From Desulfonatronovibrio hydrogenovorans DSM 9292 (GTDB lineage: Bacteria > Desulfobacterota > Desulfovibrionia > Desulfovibrionales > Desulfonatronovibrionaceae), in assembly GCF_000686525.1 (NCBI RefSeq), contig NZ_JMKT01000011.1, positions 62,001 through 126,000 on the forward strand: DNA of 64,000 nucleotides, read 5' to 3'. A program made the position numbers and the translations under genes. Below the pieces are notes generated by a model. It was given only the letters and a program-made list of their open reading frames with translations. It did no database searches and had not been told where the DNA came from. Positions 28,074 to 36,951 of the stretch are shown here, one piece after another. The number at the start of each line of letters is the position of its first letter. Position 1 is the first letter of the stretch.

Positions 28074-28561
28074 GGTGAAACTTTTCCAGAAAGCCCTTTT
28101 CCAACCCATCCATAAGTTGCCCTCTGCCTGTGTCCCGGGTCACAGGTGATTTTCTGCTGCTCGTCCATTCCAGAGCCGACCACCCAGGCCAGGGTGATGG
28201 TCTCTCTTATCCACCACATCAGGTCGGTGATCCTGGTCAGATCTGGACCAGGCTTACAACTTGATCCAGAATTAATCCAGAACTTAAGGCTTTTCTTCTG
28301 TCACTATAAAGCCGGGAACCGGCTGCGCAACTCAGTTGGTTATCCATAGGGCTGAGCTGCCAGTGGCCAGGAATGTGTGAACATAATAATATAGATGGTA
28401 TTGAGGATGGGCATAAATATTTTGGAAAATAGGCGGGATAAGACTTATGCCCGCAGGCTTACATCTGCCGTTATTTTGTCCTGCTTTTGAAAAAGGTCCT
28501 AACTGAAATTAAGAACTTGATAAAAAACCTAATTCCACACAAAACGCCAAAGAACCAATGG
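28074..28561. other. Non-coding stretch after tRNA-Arg
   Basis: About 490 bp without a supportable gene. It could be the worn remnant of a past insertion next to tRNA-Arg, but I see no integrase motif and no second copy of the tRNA 3' end. Confidence 0.4.
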
Positions 28562-29023
28562 TCATAGTCTTTCTATTTTATGCTCAGAATCGGATTCATT
28601 CAAAAGTTGATCCCAACCATCCGGGGGACTGCCCTGGTGCAGCATTTTCTTGAAAACAGTGTACGGGTCTTTTTTCCCTTTGGCCTGGCGCAGGGTTTTC
28701 TGGTCATTGACCCAGGCATAGATGATGATTTTTGAAGCAGAGTCGTAGCGAAAGAAGAGGCGAAAGCGCCTGCCTATCTTAGCCCTGCACCAGTGCCTGT
28801 GGTCTTCTCCCAAAGTGTTGCCTTGGCGGAACGCAGGATGACCAGGCTCGAAAGGTATGGTCTTTAACATCAGCTTTGAGAGTGCATGAAATAACTTGAC
28901 ATTTGCATTGGCCAACCAGCCTTCAGGATCGGAAGATCTGGCGCGTTGGCAAGCTGCAGAAAGGCGTTCCAGCTGTTGGACCAGGCAGTCATGAAAGAGC
29001 AGTGTCCAGCCCTGGCTTTGCAT
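28562..29023 (-). CDS. yhaV: YhaV family toxin (mRNA interferase)
   Basis: 153 residues. It matches E. coli YhaV along its length: GWTLLFHDCLVQQL at the start, PAFRQGNTLGEDHRHWCRAKI, RRFRLFFRYDS, IIYAWVNDQKTLR and DPYTVFKKMLHQGSPPDGW. YhaV is a RelE-superfamily, ribosome-associated RNase that slows growth. Its antitoxin gene prlF is immediately upstream with a 1-nt overlap, the standard order. No truncation is seen, so the pair should be functional. Confidence 0.92.
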   Translation of the reverse strand: MQSQGWTLLFHDCLVQQLERLSAACQRARSSDPEGWLANANVKLFHALSKLMLKTIPFEPGHPAFRQGNTLGEDHRHWCRAKIGRRFRLFFRYDSASKIIIYAWVNDQKTLRQAKGKKDPYTVFKKMLHQGSPPDGWDQLLNESDSEHKIERL

Positions 29024-29337
29024 TACAGGTCCACATCCCCGGAGATTTCCTGATCATGGCCCTGATTGTGTTCAAGGGCCGTGACCAGACTTTTGACAAG
29101 GTCGTCCGGCAGAGTTGAAACATGGCGGCCGTGCGCAATGTCCTGTTCCAGCAGATTCAGGAAAGAGGCCACAGCCGGATCATTGTGCTCATTTTCCCGG
29201 GTGATCACGATTTCATTGCCAAGGAGAATGAAGGCCAATCTGGACCCTGCATCAAGGTTCAAAGCCTGACGGATGGCTTTGGGCAGGGTCACTTGGCCCT
29301 TGGAAGTCATGGTAGCCATTCCTCTGATTGTCATCAT
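29023..29337 (-). CDS. prlF: PrlF (SohA) antitoxin
   Basis: 104 residues. The N-terminal AbrB/SpoVT swapped-hairpin DNA-binding domain (ATMTSKGQVTLPKAIRQALNL) is followed by a C-terminal acidic helical part (DPAVASFLNLLEQDI) that binds the toxin. It neutralises YhaV and represses the operon. AGGAG lies 9 nt before ATG 29337. A palindrome suited to autoregulation lies 26 nt upstream. Confidence 0.92.
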   Translation of the reverse strand: MMTIRGMATMTSKGQVTLPKAIRQALNLDAGSRLAFILLGNEIVITRENEHNDPAVASFLNLLEQDIAHGRHVSTLPDDLVKSLVTALEHNQGHDQEISGDVDL

Positions 29338-29362
29338 GCAGATTGCTCCTGTTTTTTGTTAG

Positions 29363-29380
29363 GTAAGGATTATTCCTTAC
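29363..29380 (-). promoter_or_regulatory. Operator palindrome upstream of prlF-yhaV
   Basis: GTAAGGA-4nt-TCCTTAC, an 18-bp near-perfect palindrome. On the minus strand TTGACA lies just upstream of it, so the palindrome sits in the promoter spacer, where PrlF binding would block polymerase. Confidence 0.6.
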
Positions 29381-29897
29381 TCTGTCAATCAAGAATATTC
29401 ATTAGGCAAACCACGAAAATCAGCAAACAGTTTTAGCTGAAATGGTCCCCATGTCCTGGGTAATAAATGATTTTTAGTGAAGATGGGAACTTCGGCTATG
29501 GCTCTTTAATAGTTCTTTCCGTTTGTTCTGAAGATTGACTGTAAAAGACCTGATCATTCAGGCAGGGTTAAATTCATCTCTATGAATCCCCGTAGGCTTG
29601 CACACCACAGGGTGATTTTTCAGTTTCCAGGAAGCCATTATCGACTTGATAATGGTTTTCAGATATGCTTAGTAACGATTCAGAGGATTGCTGTCTTTTA
29701 AGACCTTCTCTTAGTCATCAATAATGATCAAGCTGCATCCATGTTTTTCTCCGAGGTCGGCATTATGAAGTGGTCCCCATGTGCTTGACAGTTAGGCGGC
29801 GGTTCTAAACAATTTTCCTTGGGCATGGACGTAGGCTTCAGATGGAGAGCTTGCAGCCCATGGCAAGCAAGAAACAATAAAAACAAAGACATGGATT
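29381..29897. other. Intergenic region upstream of methyltransferase
   Basis: About 515 bp without a supported gene. It contains copy 1 of a 113-bp imperfect repeat (29488-29600) and two copies of the short sequence TGGTCCCCATG at about 29446 and 29773. Confidence 0.5.
29488..29600 (+). repeat. Imperfect direct repeat, copy 1
   Basis: Begins AACTTCGGCTATG and ends CCCGTAGGCTTG. The core GACTGTAAAAGACCTGATCA matches GACTGCAAAAGGCCTGGTCA in copy 2 at 30870-30983. The two copies bracket the methyltransferase gene in the same orientation. Confidence 0.7.
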
Positions 29898-30842
29898 ATG
29901 ACGCTTGATCCCAAAAAATTTCAGTTGCCTGAAGAATTTCTGATTGTTGGAGCAGCAGTTGAATCCGGAATATTCAAGGAATTAAAAAACCGGGCTTTGA
30001 CGCTGAATGATCTAGCTGTGGCCACAGGGACAAACCAAAGGGCATTGTGGATCGTAACAGAGGCTCTGGTTTCATTGGGTTATCTTGAACATGACCAGGA
30101 AAGGATAAAACTTACACAGGCATGTTGCTCAGTTTTGTTCAATCAAGAAAGTCCAAATTATCAGGGCTTTGCATTTATGCACACCTATAATCTTTTGCCA
30201 AGGTGGTTGGATTTGCCAACCACTCTTAAAACCGGAAAACCCGTTAAAATAATTGAAGACCCTGAGGAAGAAAAATATTTCATTGAGGCCATGAGTCAAT
30301 ATGCTCAGGAAGGCGCCGCAGAGATAGCTGAATACTGCTTACAAGGCCTCAGCACCGAACCAGAGGTACTCGATATCGGCGGCGGACCGCTCACAATCGC
30401 CAGAGCTTTTGCCCGGAAGGGAGCAAAAGTCACTATACTTGATCTGCCGGAAGTTGTCGAAATGATGGAGCCAGAAATTGATCCGGGACTTTCGGTAAAA
30501 ATGGTCAAAGGAGATTTTACTGTTAGCCTTCCGGAGGGTCTGTTTGATCTGGCTTACCTTGGCAATATCTGTCATATCTTTGGTGAAAAGGAAAACAGGA
30601 AATTGTTCAAGGATGTGGCTGGGAGGCTCAGTAATGGAGGAAGGATAGTTATTAATGATTTTATCCGGGGGACTGGACCCGATCCCGCCACCTTTGCAGT
30701 CAACATGCTTGTCAACACCGACTCTGGCGGTACCTGGACATATGAGCAGTATAAAACCTGGCTTGAAGATGCCGGGTTTACCGTGTCCCCTTTTGCAACA
30801 ATAGGTGACGACCAGTTAATAAAAGCCCATAAACAAAAATAG
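29898..30842 (+). CDS. SAM-dependent O-methyltransferase-like protein
   Basis: 314 residues. The N-terminal winged-helix dimerisation domain (ALTLNDLAVATGTNQRALWI) is followed by a class I Rossmann fold with the SAM motif VLDIGGGPLTIARAF and acidic residue ILDLPEV. This is the architecture of the acetylserotonin/hydroxyindole O-methyltransferase family, which methylates small molecules. The substrate is unknown. The gene is richer in A and T than its neighbours and is flanked by an imperfect direct repeat, suggesting it was acquired or moved. No partner gene is adjacent. Confidence 0.8.
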   Translation: MTLDPKKFQLPEEFLIVGAAVESGIFKELKNRALTLNDLAVATGTNQRALWIVTEALVSLGYLEHDQERIKLTQACCSVLFNQESPNYQGFAFMHTYNLLPRWLDLPTTLKTGKPVKIIEDPEEEKYFIEAMSQYAQEGAAEIAEYCLQGLSTEPEVLDIGGGPLTIARAFARKGAKVTILDLPEVVEMMEPEIDPGLSVKMVKGDFTVSLPEGLFDLAYLGNICHIFGEKENRKLFKDVAGRLSNGGRIVINDFIRGTGPDPATFAVNMLVNTDSGGTWTYEQYKTWLEDAGFTVSPFATIGDDQLIKAHKQK

Positions 30843-31256
30843 CAGGCAGAAATATCGACCACAAAAGAAGAACTGCGGCTATGCCTGTGTAGTAGGTCTT
30901 CTCGGTTATTTTCAAGACTGACTGCAAAAGGCCTGGTCATTCAGACAGGATTATACTTCTCTCTAAAGAAGCCCGTAGTCTTGAAAATGAGGGCCATGGC
31001 ATTATGACAAGGTCAGTACGCTTCTGACCGCACCTGGACTTTGCCGGCATCATCACAACCCGGGCCTGGCTAGCCGAATCAAAGATGTGGTTGTCTGGAG
31101 GCCAGGCCTTCAGGAACCAGATTAGTATAGGATATAAATTTAGATTGACCTGCTGGAAATTATTTGCAAGGTCAAAGTTGATACAATTCTGCCATTTTGC
31201 CCTGCGTTCCAGGTAAGTTTTCAACTTAACTACCAGCCCCCAGCACAGGAAGGAAA
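30843..31256. other. Intergenic region downstream of methyltransferase
   Basis: About 410 bp holding repeat copy 2. A 95-codon minus-strand frame spans part of it but has no recognisable family or ribosome site. Otherwise I see nothing. Confidence 0.4.
30870..30983 (+). repeat. Imperfect direct repeat, copy 2
   Basis: Begins AACTGCGGCTATG and ends CCCGTAGTCTTG, with the core GACTGCAAAAGGCCTGGTCA. It is the downstream partner of 29488-29600, similar over its whole length by eye. Confidence 0.7.
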
Positions 31257-31526
31257 GTGGCCCTTATCAGGTTTATCTGGATTCCCCTCTATATCTTTGC
31301 AGCGCTCATCCTTCTCTACTTTTTTGATGGCCCTGCTTTTGATCCCCTGGTCACTGTCCTCCCAGCCTTTATTGGGGCTTATTACTGCCCTGATATTTTT
31401 TTATATTCAAACTTAAGGTGTAAAGCTGACACCCTGACTAGATTATGTCCCCAGGGGTTAATATCCAATGTTAACCCTGTACTCATAATATCTAAAATGC
31501 CATCAGACACTTTTGAAGTGGTTTAA
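31257..31526 (+). CDS. Short membrane protein, possibly a gene remnant
   Basis: 89 residues from GTG 31257, with AGGAAGG 4 nt upstream. Two hydrophobic segments (FIWIPLYIFAALILLYFF and VTVLPAFIGAYYCPDIFLY) are followed by an unstructured tail that looks like out-of-frame sequence. The second segment loosely resembles the GxxxPD..L pattern of TadC/GspF-type proteins, so it may be the 5' stump of a broken secretion gene. I do not recognise it with confidence. Confidence 0.3.
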   Translation: MALIRFIWIPLYIFAALILLYFFDGPAFDPLVTVLPAFIGAYYCPDIFLYSNLRCKADTLTRLCPQGLISNVNPVLIISKMPSDTFEVV

Positions 31527-31607
31527 GAGAATATTCTGGTGGAAATACTGACCTTGAAGAGGTCCCATAATTTAATATCTACAATCAAAATCAGGAGGTT
31601 CTAAGCT

Positions 31608-31865
31608 ATGAGCATGGATGTGAAAAACGTATTCTTTTTGGATGAAATGCTAACCCCAAAAATTATTACTCTCATTTACTGGCTCCTTCTTTTTGCAGCG
31701 GTAATTTCAGGCTTGGGAATGATGTTCAGCGGAATGAGCTTTACCGGTTTCATGGGAGGGCTCTTGACAATCACCCTTGGGGCTGTTTTTGCCAGAATCT
31801 GGTGCGAACTTCTTATTGTTTTATTCAAAATCCATGAAAACATTAAGAAGATAGCTGATAAATAG
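31608..31865 (+). CDS. DUF4282-like small membrane protein
   Basis: 85 residues with two membrane segments (IITLIYWLLLFAAVISGLGM and FMGGLLTITLGAVFARIWCE), then LLIVLFKIHENIKKI. The pattern, ending in R.WCELLIVLFKI.EN, matches DUF4282, a family of unknown function. AGGAGG lies 10 nt upstream. It precedes the PA2779-like cluster by 170 nt and may belong to it. Confidence 0.7.
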   Translation: MSMDVKNVFFLDEMLTPKIITLIYWLLLFAAVISGLGMMFSGMSFTGFMGGLLTITLGAVFARIWCELLIVLFKIHENIKKIADK

Positions 31866-32038
31866 CCCTGATTTTCGGCCTGCTGACCAGCTTCAGCTTC
31901 GGTCTCCATGACTTTTCTGCAAAGCGGCTGTGGTGGTCCATGGGCCTCAAGGTGCTGAGGTTAATTATTTTATGTTGCCTGAAATCCTCTCTTGGGATAT
32001 TCTTTGGTAAGAAAGAAATGCAAAAGGAGGAAGGTTCA

Positions 32039-32437
32039 ATGGGATTTAAAAGGGTAGTGCTGGACAAGAGGGTGTGCAGGTTTGTCCTGGTGTTCTATTT
32101 TTTCCTGGCCCTGATTCCATCCACAGGTGAAGCTTCACTCATTGAGAGCCGCCTTTCAACAGGGGAGGCCATGTCTGAACGGTCTGAAAAGATAGAAGCA
32201 GTTCGGAAGGCTCTGGAGCATAAGGTCGTTGCCCAGCGACTGGCGGATTATGGCCTTTCACAGGAAGAGGTCATGGCCAGAATGCAGACCATGGATGATG
32301 AGCAGCTGCACCAGCTGGCCTCGCTTTCCGATGAAATCGGTGGTGGCGGGTTCGGGGCGGTCATAGCAGTCCTGATTATTGTCCTTTTGATCGTGCTGAT
32401 CCTCAAGTTGAGTGATCGAAGAATTGTCATTCAATAG
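32039..32437 (+). CDS. PA2779 family secreted/membrane protein
   Basis: 132 residues. A signal segment (FVLVFYFFLALIPSTGEA) is followed by SLIESRLST, a helical region (RALEHKVVAQRLADYGLSQEEVMARM), a Gly-rich hinge (EIGGGGFG) and a C-terminal membrane segment (VIAVLIIVLLIVLILKLSDRR). This fits the PA2779 family, named from Pseudomonas aeruginosa; function unknown. I chose ATG 32039 because AAAGGAGGAAGG precedes it. It overlaps the next gene, a C39-like peptidase, the standard neighbour. Confidence 0.75.
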   Translation: MGFKRVVLDKRVCRFVLVFYFFLALIPSTGEASLIESRLSTGEAMSERSEKIEAVRKALEHKVVAQRLADYGLSQEEVMARMQTMDDEQLHQLASLSDEIGGGGFGAVIAVLIIVLLIVLILKLSDRRIVIQ

Positions 32438-32987
32438 TTTCCGGTATCTCTTCTGTCCAGCGATCATTGTCCTGTGGATCTGGGGGTGCACTCCTTTTAA
32501 GGAATTTCCGGATCAGGCTGGATATGCTGAGGGTACGGTCAGACTCGAAGTACCGTATGTCCCCCAGGTCCAGGATAATGACTGCGGACCCGCAGCTCTG
32601 GCCTCGGTGCTTGGTTTTTGGGGAGTGGATGTCTCTCTGGAGGAACTGACCCGGGAGGTCTATATCCCTGCCCTGAGAAGAACCCTGATGCCGGATATGG
32701 AGAACTATGCCCGGATGAGGGGGTTGGCAGCCTCATCAGGAAGGGGGGATGTTTTCCTGCTTAAGCAAAGCATTGACTCAGGCGCACCAATAATTGCCCT
32801 GCTGGAAACAGGCAGCGGGCCAGTCAGAAGACCTCACTATGTGGTGATTACCGGCTATACCAAAACAGGCTTCATCACCCATGCCGGGGTAATGGAAAAC
32901 GCCTTTATCCTGTTTGATGATTTTGACCGCCGCTGGAAGGAAATGAACCGGCTTTACCTGATCATAACCAGGAACCAAACTCCTTAA
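32412..32987 (+). CDS. C39-like cysteine peptidase lipoprotein (PA2778-like, peptidase part)
   Basis: 191 residues. A hydrophobic N-terminus with lipobox-like WIWGC is followed by the papain-like C39 domain: VPYVPQVQDNDCGPAALASVL (catalytic Cys), GVDVSLEELTREVY, and RPHYVVITGY (catalytic His). The start is GTG, overlapping the PA2779-like gene by 26 nt. In the PA2778 family as I know it, this domain is joined to C-terminal TPRs; here the TPRs are a separate gene starting 6 nt downstream. It would act outside the cytoplasm; substrate unknown. Confidence 0.78.
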   Translation: MIEELSFNSFRYLFCPAIIVLWIWGCTPFKEFPDQAGYAEGTVRLEVPYVPQVQDNDCGPAALASVLGFWGVDVSLEELTREVYIPALRRTLMPDMENYARMRGLAASSGRGDVFLLKQSIDSGAPIIALLETGSGPVRRPHYVVITGYTKTGFITHAGVMENAFILFDDFDRRWKEMNRLYLIITRNQTP

Positions 32988-32993
32988 ATAGTC

Positions 32994-33569
32994 ATGCCCA
33001 GGTCACTTTTGTTAATGCTGTTTTTTTGCCTGGCTGCATCGGCCTGCTCCATACCCAGAATCGTAGTCCTTTCTGATCCTCTTACTGCCCAGGAACATAA
33101 TGACCTGGGCGTGGCCTATGAGCTGATGGGGGAGGCTGATCTGGCTCTGGGTGAGTATGAGTCGGCCTTTAACAAGGACCGGACCTGGGATCAGCCCCTG
33201 ATAAACCATGGCAATGTCCATGCTGGACTTGAAAACTGGGAGCTTGCTGAAAAAAGTTATCTAAGCGCTCTTGAGCGCAATCCAGACAATCCAGAGGCCA
33301 TGAATAACCTGGCCTACGTCCTCCTGAGGCAGGGCCGGGACAAGCAGGCAGTGGAGTGGTCGGCCAGGGCTGTCAAGCTTGATCCTGAAAATCCGGCCCT
33401 TTTAAACACCCAGGCCAGGGCTGTTATGCAGTCTGGAAACCATGACCAGGCCCAGGAGATATTTCAAAGAGCCCTGAATAAGGTTTCTCTGGATGATCCT
33501 TTGTACGAACGCATCAGGCTGGGTCTGGACGAGTCTCTGGAGCAGATGGCCGGAGAAGCTGAGGAGTAA
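32994..33569 (+). CDS. TPR lipoprotein (PA2778-like, TPR part)
   Basis: 191 residues. Signal sequence with lipobox LAASAC, then four TPR units (DLGVAYELMGEADLALGEYESAF; INHGNVHAGLENWELAEKSY; MNNLAYVLLRQGRDKQAVEW; LNTQARAVMQSGNHDQAQEIF). TPRs bind protein partners. It follows the C39-like peptidase by 6 nt. Its position and content suggest it serves as the binding module of that peptidase, split off as its own membrane-anchored protein. Confidence 0.8.
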   Translation: MPRSLLLMLFFCLAASACSIPRIVVLSDPLTAQEHNDLGVAYELMGEADLALGEYESAFNKDRTWDQPLINHGNVHAGLENWELAEKSYLSALERNPDNPEAMNNLAYVLLRQGRDKQAVEWSARAVKLDPENPALLNTQARAVMQSGNHDQAQEIFQRALNKVSLDDPLYERIRLGLDESLEQMAGEAEE

Positions 33570-34099
33570 TGGACATATTAGCACCTGGTTTTCCTTGAAC
33601 TGAATTTCCTGACAGGCCCGCCCTTTGTCCGGTGGTCTGCATCTTAACCGGGCTTTTTTCTGATTGAGTTTCTCTAAAGCGGTTTGCCGCTCCATTAATA
33701 TAGCCCCGACCCCCTCCATCCCATCTTGATGGTGCCGGCTCAAGACATGTGTCCGGGCCTGACTCCTGATCCGGCTCTCCAAAGACTGGTCGGTTTTCTT
33801 CAGTAGCCTGCAGAGGATCATAAAATTTCTGTTGTCGGGATTGGCTCCAGGCGTAATAAAAGGACCCGGTTTGGCCCTGGCCAGCTACCCGAAAATATTG
33901 GGATCGGGCTCTGTAATCAGACCTTATGGACCCCGGCCGGATTTGCCTGAGGAAAAATATCTTGAAATTCTCCGGGCTTAAAAGTATATGATCCAGACTG
34001 GTGAACCGGGTGGTCAGCCGGAGTGTTGGTCTGGGTCTGAAAGGCAGTCTTATCCGGTTTTCAGTTTGATAAAAAAACAGGTAAAAAACGGATAGAATT
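33570..34099. other. Intergenic region before the chemoreceptor gene
   Basis: 530 bp with no supported plus-strand gene. A 238-codon minus-strand frame covers it and the start of the chemoreceptor, but it has no family signature and odd composition, so I do not call it. Confidence 0.45.
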
Positions 34100-36130
34100 A
34101 TGCGTATTTCAATTTTCTGGAAACTCTTGATCATGGTGGGAATGACTGTCCTGATTCTGGGAACAGCTGTTTTTTTCACTACCAAACATTTTGTGGCTGC
34201 AGGTTTTGACCGTGAATCGGTCAGCACCATAGAAAGAATCCAGAATGCAGTGCAGCACGAACTAAGGGAACTTGAAGAATATTTTCTGGAAACCGCAGGC
34301 CGGGCTGCTCAGGATCACCAGCTGGCATCTGCCCTTTATTCCAGCAATCCCAGGGTACTTTCCCGTTATGCCCGGGAATTGATGCAGGCCAATGATATTG
34401 ACTTTGTAACATTTTCCAATGCCCAGGGGGAAGTGATCCTTCGGGGGCATTCTGAACAGACCGGGGATGTTGTCCTGTCCCAGATCAATGTTAAAAAGGC
34501 CCTGCAGGGAGAGCCGGTTGCAGGAGTGGAACAGGGGAGTCAAGTGGGACTGTCCTTGAGAGCGGGCTATCCGGTTATGATCTTTGAACGAATAGTTGGG
34601 GTGCTGACCATTGGCATGGACCTGAGCCAGAATTCGCTGGTGGACGCCATCAATGAAAAGCTTGGGGTGGAAGCTACGATCTTTGAAGGGGATTCAAGGC
34701 TGTCCACCACCATCAGCCGGGATGGTCAGCGGGTGGTGGGCACCAGGCTGCAGAACCCGGATGTGCTGGCCAGGGTCTTAACGGACTCGGAAACCTTTCT
34801 GGACAGAAACCAGATTTTGGGCAGGTGGTATGACACGGCCTACTGGCCTGTCAAAGATTTGCAGGGTGACACTGTGGGCATGTACTTTATAGGGACTGAC
34901 CGGGAGACCATTGAGACGGCCCAGAAAGCCACCCTGTCCTCAATCATGTGGGTGACCTTCATCACTGGGGGGGCGATGCTGGGGGCGGGTATCCTGTTCG
35001 CCAGGACCCTGGCCGGACCGGTTTCTGCAGCCACCAGGTTTGCCTCAAGGGTAGCCGACGGGAATCTGGATGAAACCCTGGAGATAAAAAATAAGGACGA
35101 GATAGGAGTCCTTGCCAGGGCTCTGAACAAGATGGTGGCCAACCTCAAAGATCGGATAAAAGAGGCCAGGGCCAAGACCGAAGAAGCCTTGAGGGAGTCG
35201 GAAAAAGCCGGAGCAGCCACCCGGGAGGCCAACCAGGCCAGGGAGATGGCTGAAAAGGCCAAGGTGGAAGGGATGACCCAGGCGGCTTTTCAGCTGGAAG
35301 GCATTGTGACCCGTGTAGGTTCGGCTTCACAGGAGATTTCCGGTCAAGTGGAACAGTCCAGCCGTGGTTCAGAGGAACAGAAAGCCCGGACCGCTGAAAC
35401 AGCTGCTGCCATGGCCCAGATGAACGCTACTGTGATGGAAGTGGCCCGCAACGCTTCCACTGCAGCCAAGGATACTGATCAGGTCAGACAGGAGGCTGAA
35501 AAGGGAGCTGAAATTGTTAAGCAGTCTGTGGAGGCCATTGGCGAGGTCCATAAGACATCTTACCAGGTCAAAGACAGCCTGGAGGAGCTGGGAACCCAGG
35601 CTGAGCAGATCGGCGGAATAATGAATGTCATTGATGAGATAGCAGACCAGACCAATCTCCTGGCTCTAAATGCTGCTATTGAAGCTGCCAGGGCCGGAGA
35701 TGCCGGTCGGGGGTTTGCAGTTGTGGCTGATGAGGTGCGTAAACTGGCTGAGAAAACCATGGCCGCCACCAGAGAAGTGGAAGAGGCTATCAGCTCCATC
35801 CAGGACGGGGCCAGGACAAACATTCAGGGTATGGATCAGGCTGTTGCAGCAGTTGAAAAGGCCACTGATCTGGCCAGCAGTTCAGGCCGGGCTCTGGAAA
35901 AGATCGTGGATCTGATCGAGGATGCAGCCCAGCAGGTAAGATCCATAGCCACAGCCACAGAGGAGCAGTCTGCAGCCAGTGAACAGGTTGAGAAAAGTAT
36001 TGAGGATATCAGAAGGATTGCTGAGGACGGGGCAAAGGTGATGGAGCGCTCAGCCCGGGCAATCGGGGATCTGACCAGACAGAGCCAGGAACTTCAGGAC
36101 CTGATCAGGGAGTTGAAAAAGGCCGGATAG
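34100..36130 (+). CDS. Methyl-accepting chemotaxis protein with periplasmic cache domain
   Basis: 676 residues. Membrane segment 1 (residues 8-28), an extracytoplasmic cache-type sensor (about 35-270, with [20 protein letters not shown]), membrane segment 2 (275-297), HAMP (about 298-350), then a long coiled coil and the signalling tip [21 protein letters not shown]. It senses a ligand outside the cell and controls CheA. The C-terminus (LKKAG) has no CheR/CheB pentapeptide. The ligand is unknown. No che genes are adjacent. Confidence 0.95.
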   Translation: MRISIFWKLLIMVGMTVLILGTAVFFTTKHFVAAGFDRESVSTIERIQNAVQHELRELEEYFLETAGRAAQDHQLASALYSSNPRVLSRYARELMQANDIDFVTFSNAQGEVILRGHSEQTGDVVLSQINVKKALQGEPVAGVEQGSQVGLSLRAGYPVMIFERIVGVLTIGMDLSQNSLVDAINEKLGVEATIFEGDSRLSTTISRDGQRVVGTRLQNPDVLARVLTDSETFLDRNQILGRWYDTAYWPVKDLQGDTVGMYFIGTDRETIETAQKATLSSIMWVTFITGGAMLGAGILFARTLAGPVSAATRFASRVADGNLDETLEIKNKDEIGVLARALNKMVANLKDRIKEARAKTEEALRESEKAGAATREANQAREMAEKAKVEGMTQAAFQLEGIVTRVGSASQEISGQVEQSSRGSEEQKARTAETAAAMAQMNATVMEVARNASTAAKDTDQVRQEAEKGAEIVKQSVEAIGEVHKTSYQVKDSLEELGTQAEQIGGIMNVIDEIADQTNLLALNAAIEAARAGDAGRGFAVVADEVRKLAEKTMAATREVEEAISSIQDGARTNIQGMDQAVAAVEKATDLASSSGRALEKIVDLIEDAAQQVRSIATATEEQSAASEQVEKSIEDIRRIAEDGAKVMERSARAIGDLTRQSQELQDLIRELKKAG

Positions 36131-36142
36131 GATTGTCCGGCC
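36116..36142 (-). terminator. Terminator for the pit-DUF47 transcript
   Basis: GGCCGGA pairs with TCCGGCC (7 bp, 8-nt loop) and is followed on the minus strand by five T residues. It lies 28 nt after the DUF47 stop and overlaps the 3' end of the convergent chemoreceptor gene. Confidence 0.65.
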
Positions 36143-36169
36143 ATAAAGCTTGTTGCAGGGTAACCAGGC

Positions 36170-36838
36170 CTATCTGGCTATCATGGACCGCAGGATTTCC
36201 ACGCATTTGCTGCAGCTGTGGCACATGGTGTACATCCGTTCAGTGAAGTGGATGAGCTGATAGATGTCTTTGAATTCGAGATCAGAACTGTAAATCTTTC
36301 GAATCAGCGCGTTTTTAGCTCTGAAAATATCGTGCCTCTTGTCGCGGATCTTCCGGTACTGCTCCTTGGTCCCGTCCCGGTCAAGATTTTCCAGGTGGAC
36401 CAGGGATACAGTGTCCTTGAGGGCTGGACCCAGCAGATAGACCATGTTTCCTACGTCATCCACCAGGTAAATGAGTTCCTTTTGAAATTCCTCAGGAATA
36501 ATCATGGTCCTCATGGAGAGCCAGTTCAAAGCTTCCTGGGCTGAATCCAGGACATCATCCTGGGCACTGGTATAGCTGAGGAAAAGGACCTTATCCACAG
36601 GCATGAACAGGCCCCGGGGCAGGTGATTGCGAATATACCTTATGATTTTGTCTGCCTGGGCCTCCAGGTCGTTGAGATTGGCCTGAAGGGTCTTGAACTC
36701 AACGCACTGCCCCCCCCCGATATAGCATTCCAGGGATTCGTTTATAACTTCTACTGACTGCTGGATCTTGTCGTAGTGTTCCAGCAGCCTTTCCATCGGC
36801 GACTTCTGGGTGAGCAACCCAAAGAAGTTGAATTTCAT
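36170..36838 (-). CDS. DUF47 (PhoU-like) phosphate transport regulator
   Basis: 222 residues, all-helical. Family features are an N-terminal FFGLLTQKSPMERLLEHYDKI, ANLNDLEAQADKIIRYIRNHL with the E..AD metal-binding pattern, and a Cys-containing C-terminal part. DUF47 proteins resemble PhoU and partner PiT transporters. It is the second gene after pit, 113 nt downstream on the same strand. Confidence 0.9.
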   Translation of the reverse strand: MKFNFFGLLTQKSPMERLLEHYDKIQQSVEVINESLECYIGGGQCVEFKTLQANLNDLEAQADKIIRYIRNHLPRGLFMPVDKVLFLSYTSAQDDVLDSAQEALNWLSMRTMIIPEEFQKELIYLVDDVGNMVYLLGPALKDTVSLVHLENLDRDGTKEQYRKIRDKRHDIFRAKNALIRKIYSSDLEFKDIYQLIHFTERMYTMCHSCSKCVEILRSMIAR

Positions 36839-36951
36839 CTTAAAATACCTCTTGATCCGTTCTTAACTTTTTCAGCTGCAGTTTTTTCTACTGAACCGAA
36901 ATAATGAAAGTTTTCAGGTCGGTCAACATAATGGTTCAAAAATGTTAAAAA

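Noticed and set aside
28037-28561. Integrative element next to tRNA-Arg
   Set aside because: No repeated tRNA 3' end and no integrase in the following 500 bp.
30937-31224. Minus-strand 95-codon frame downstream of the methyltransferase
   Set aside because: No recognisable family and it overlaps the imperfect repeat copy; no supporting ribosome site.
33514-34230. Minus-strand 238-codon frame across the gap before the chemoreceptor gene
   Set aside because: No recognisable family, no ribosome site, and it overlaps the starts and ends of two solid plus-strand genes; its sequence looks like antisense read-through.
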